Source of the DNA: Phoronis australis
Taxonomy: Eukaryota; Phoronida; Phoronidae
Assembly (NCBI GenBank): GCA_002633005.1
Contig: NMRA01000106.1
Span: 479,655-539,654 of the forward strand
Direction of reading: 5' to 3'
Length of the DNA: 60,000 nt
A model generated the notes under the pieces. It made no database searches. It saw nothing but the letters and a program-made list of their open reading frames with translations, and was not told the DNA's origin. This document shows, one piece after another, positions 57,185 through 60,000 of the stretch. A program made the position numbers and the translations under genes. Within the stretch, counting starts at the first letter, position 1; every line of letters begins with the position of its first letter.

Positions 57185-57950
57185 CTATAAGACAATTTTG
57201 TGTTATAAATCGTTACCTTAGTCTTTATTTGTAAGTTTGTAATCTTTTTGTATCAAATTAGCGCTGATAAATCATTTTTTGTAAGCTTTTTTTAGCGCAC
57301 GATTTTCCGCCATGCAATCAACTTTCGAAAAAGTACCTCTTGTTCCTCCTATCCAAAAGAGCACTATACTCTCAAATACAAACATGAAATTTGGACAGGA
57401 TGTAGTTTAGATGCATGCGCATCTCCTCAAGTTGTTTTCTTGAAGTCAAGGCCAAGTTTTCATGGCGAGTTTTCGATCGCCCGGAAGGCCTAATTTTGGT
57501 CGGTCGGGAGATTGATGTTTTTCCAGTTGCGCAATATGCCCCCCCGATTTTTAGATGAGGAATTTATCACTCTTTTAATTGGTAATTATTTAATTTTCAG
57601 AAATTCTGTCAAACTGCTGCGCATTGGCACTTTTCAAACAGCAGTCGTTAGTTCACTAAGTCGCCGCATGTCAGCGCCACCATCGGCTACGTTGAAGTTC
57701 AATGGCATCGCAACTTCACCGTTCGAAATAAAGTTGTTACAAAGTTTTTGTTGCGTAAATGATGAAATCCTTTATGTTAAGAGTGATTTGTTTTCCCAAA
57801 TGGTCTTTTGTCTACTTTCTGATGTTTTTTGCCATGATACAATTTAATAGTACATGGGTGGCACCCAGCACTGAAAAAAGTGGGGAGCCAGTGTAGCCTC
57901 CCCCAGCCCCCTGTCACTGTCGGGCAATGATGTGTTGCCCATGTAGTAGT

Positions 57951-58117
57951 ATTCAGGGGCAGATCTAGGATTTTTAGATAGAAGGGGGGGGCAGGGCAGA
58001 GTATTACGCAGGATTTTATCCGTAAGATATTTGCACCCTCAAACTGCCAAATGAAATAATATGGGAGTTTTAGGGGGGCACGGGCCAGGCCCCCTTGCCC
58101 CCCCAAATCCACCAATG
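57951..58117. mobile_element. Short dispersed repeat with G-run and C-run ends
   Basis: Starts CAGGGGCAGATCTAGGATTT and soon reaches a G8 run. It ends with GGCACGGGCCAGGC, a C7 run and AAATCCACCAATG, giving weak inverted ends. The form 'CAGGGGC-GATC-AGGATTT...G-run' resembles common non-autonomous repeats of marine invertebrates. It is noncoding, and its class is uncertain. Confidence 0.45.
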
Positions 58118-58960
58118 TGATCTTGTGATTTGATGTGAAATTTCCTCCTAGCTTAGATGTATTTATTTCTGAGGTGATGTGGTGTCTTTGCTCTTTATCT
58201 TTAAGCTGTGTAATCCATTGTTTTCATCAAACACTGAAACATGATGAGCCTGTTCTATATGCTATAACAACACACTTAAACAGCAATATCTCTGTAGAAA
58301 TCGATCCACATTTTATATAATACATACCACCATGTTTGTCTCAATTAGACGAATCTTTTTATATGCAGCACATGTATATTCTTTTATTTTTTACGAAATT
58401 ATGTAAAAAGGCAGATATTTTACGCATAATCATCGCGTTTCAACGGCCATTTTCTCGTCAACCGCTCATCCAATTTTTCTGATTTTTGTACCATTTCATT
58501 TCTCACACCAAGGGCTTTTCGAAAATGTATGACACATGGGTATTGTAAAAAAAATTAAAAAAACGTTGTCCTCCCTACTAATGGATATGCGTGGCCGCAG
58601 GGCAGTCGATGAGGCCATTTAGTATGTGGAGCGCTCCAGATGCCATACTGGGAGACCACATAAAATATATGTGCCGGTTGGCACTTAGTCCGCGGCATCA
58701 CGACCGCCAACGCAGGGACAGACCGGCCTGCCAGCGCTCCGCCCTCGGCACCGCAGACCCCGCAAACTGCCGGACTTGACACCGTGGACCACCGTCTGGT
58801 CCGTAGATGAGTAGATGAGGGCGAAGCCCTCGGACAGATTCGCAAGATCGGTCGATCTCGCCTTCTGTCCTTGCTGTGGTTGGTATGAACGTGGATTGAG
58901 AGGCAGGACCTGGTAGGAGGGTGGTGGTGTTCTTGTGGAGATGAGTGGAGATGCTCCGAC

Positions 58961-59020
58961 CTGTATTGGAATGACGTCATCATTCCAATACGGGAAGTAA
59001 TTTCTGGCCCGTATTGGAAT
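58961..59020. promoter_or_regulatory. Symmetric ATTGG-CRE-CCAAT palindrome plus third CCAAT site
   Basis: TATTGGAATGA and its exact complement TCATTCCAATA flank a CGTCA core, creating a full TGACGTCA cAMP-response element at 58972-58979 between two inverted CCAAT boxes. A third copy, CCCGTATTGGAAT, follows at about 59009-59021. It lies ~360 bp upstream of the ATG at 59336 at the edge of a CpG-rich block, so it is probably the promoter of that gene (CREB/ATF plus NF-Y). Confidence 0.6.
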
Positions 59021-59335
59021 AAGCGGTCACTGTCGTTACGTTGCTCTTGGTGTGCAGACGTGTTAAGGATTTCTTGTGTTTAATGTTCGAGATAGAAGAT
59101 TTTATTTTTTAGAAGTTCTTGGCGTTCAATGATTAAGGAATTATCTTCTAACGTTTTTGCACATTTTTATTCCGATTTTTAGTGTTACTAGATACTGGTG
59201 TTGATTTTTTCAACGTGTTTACCAGCTTATCAGTCCCCTTGATTTCTGCAGTTTTTTTAGCCTAACTTTTATCTGTGTAGGGCTGTATTTGATTTCGATT
59301 TTTGTTCTTTTATCTCATCAAGTAGGTTAGGCAAA

Positions 59336-59579
59336 ATGAGCATGCATCATGAGCACATGGATGAGTACCTTGCCGAAGCTGCGAAGGCAAAGAACAGCCG
59401 ATTCGTCTCTGACGAAAAATACGCAAAAATCCTGGAGGTGCTGAAGACCGACTCTAAGGACAAGATAGCCAGCGTTGTCAGTGATCCCAAGTTAAAGTGG
59501 TCCATCGGCAAGAAGAACATCCGTGTGCTGAATCTTCCAGAAATGAATGTCACTGACGCGCTGGCTGTTCCCAGGGAAG
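59336..59579 (+). CDS. First coding exon of a gene running off the window; possibly integrase/KRBA2-like
   Basis: Encodes 81 residues plus one base (MSMHHEHMDEYLAEAAKAK...), ending at a GAAG|GTAGGA donor, phase 1. The leader is preceded by CATCAAGTAG, a possible acceptor. The frame is codon-rich and more GC-balanced than its surroundings, and the following in-frame stretch is AT-rich intron-like sequence ending at 59637. The run 'RFVSDEKYAKILEVLKTDS ... KKNIRVLNLPEMNVTDALAVP' vaguely resembles the region ahead of the integrase zinc finger in KRBA2/Gypsy-type integrase proteins. That identity is tentative. The rest of the gene is outside the window. Confidence 0.5.
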
Positions 59580-60000
59580 GTAGGAAAACGTTTGATATAT
59601 TTAAGTTATATCCAAGAAAACTTATCGTTGACTAAAGCCAGGTCTGTTAGCAATGGTTTATCACTTGAAATCTGAATATTCGCCATATTTTTATAAGTAA
59701 CCAGATCTGCCAAATACGGTGTTTCTATAGTCTATNGATCTTGCTAAAAACCAAGACTTTGGGAGAGTACAGGAGACAATGTCATACATTTTAAATGAGC
59801 ACAGGTGATTTTGGCAATTTTTTTTGGAAGACAGCTTCTGAACTCTACCCAATACAGCAGTATCTCACCTCTGTACATTGCCTAACAATTTAGTACAGTT
59901 TATGGTGTTCTTCGGCATACAATTTAAGTGTTGTATCCTAATTATAAACTAGTGAATTTTACACCGTCCTTGAATATGTGCCTTCTGAAAACACACATTT
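59580..60000 (+). other. Presumed intron 1 of the terminal gene
   Basis: AT-rich, no ORF and no exon recognised. One unresolved base (N) is near 59737. Confidence 0.4.

Larger units (their letters stand above)
57185..59335. other. Region between the doubtful ORF and the terminal gene
   Basis: Mostly noncoding. At 57592-57735 there is an exon-like stretch with an AATTTTCAG acceptor and a basic, Ser-rich frame (LSRRMSAPPSATLKF), but no clear donor follows. A G/C-run repeat covers 57951-58117. From about 58560 to 58950 the DNA is noticeably GC-rich with many CG dinucleotides, as in a promoter-proximal block, and leads into the CCAAT/CRE palindrome at 58961-59020. Confidence 0.4.

Noticed and set aside
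58555-58983. 142-codon minus-strand ORF
   Set aside because: Composition is Pro/Arg/His-rich as expected from a GC-rich promoter block, and no domain is visible; the ORF also runs through the CCAAT/CRE dyad.

Overview
The window is a piece of AT-rich nuclear DNA from an invertebrate animal. Every confident gene is split by GT-AG introns, intergenic and intronic DNA is dense in short MITE-, SINE- and Penelope-like repeats, and there are no operons or prokaryotic signals. The mix (VPS11 close to vertebrate VPS11, a Schlafen-like-1 relative, Penelope-like GIY-YIG fragments) suggests a marine invertebrate, perhaps a deuterostome such as a hemichordate or echinoderm; this assignment is an inference. 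There is one assembly gap of 364 N (24421-24784) and one isolated N near 59737.

Layout. (1) 653-8700, minus: an eleven-exon gene for a ~519 aa coiled-coil protein with Ser/Arg-rich tails, including a 9-nt microexon. (2) 8701-9423: compact head-to-head promoter region. (3) 9424-32682, plus: complete VPS11, 25 coding exons, 926 aa, reconstructed with intact frame at every junction; its introns hold a perfect 33-bp hairpin, a foldback element with 14-bp target duplications, two MITE families and a repeat that runs into the assembly gap. (4) 33625-39314, minus: a Schlafen-like (SLFNL1-type) gene in four coding exons, convergent with VPS11. It has an RRM-like fold, an RS-rich linker, a Schlafen core with the E/E/D nuclease triad, and a coiled-coil tail ending in a CaaX box. 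Its last intron carries two inverted fragments of a Penelope-like element. (5) 39315-48061: about 8.7 kb without a recognisable gene, with a tRNA-derived SINE and repeat copies. (6) 48062-49189, plus: a single-exon ORF for an unrecognised basic 375 aa protein. (7) 50670-56488, minus: complete POLR3K (RNA polymerase III subunit RPC11/RPC10-like), three exons, 108 aa. (8) 56489-59335: POLR3K promoter side, a doubtful ORF, a G-run repeat, and a symmetric CCAAT-CRE-CCAAT promoter palindrome. (9) 59336-59579, plus: first coding exon of a gene running off the window, possibly integrase/KRBA2-like.

Functionally the genes are unrelated housekeeping and cilium/RNA-type loci: endolysosomal tethering (VPS11), Pol III transcription (POLR3K), a predicted RNA-processing nuclease (SLFNL1-like) and structural proteins. 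The most notable signals are the Schlafen-like architecture with conserved triad and prenylation motif, the foldback elements with target-site duplications, and the CRE/CCAAT palindrome.
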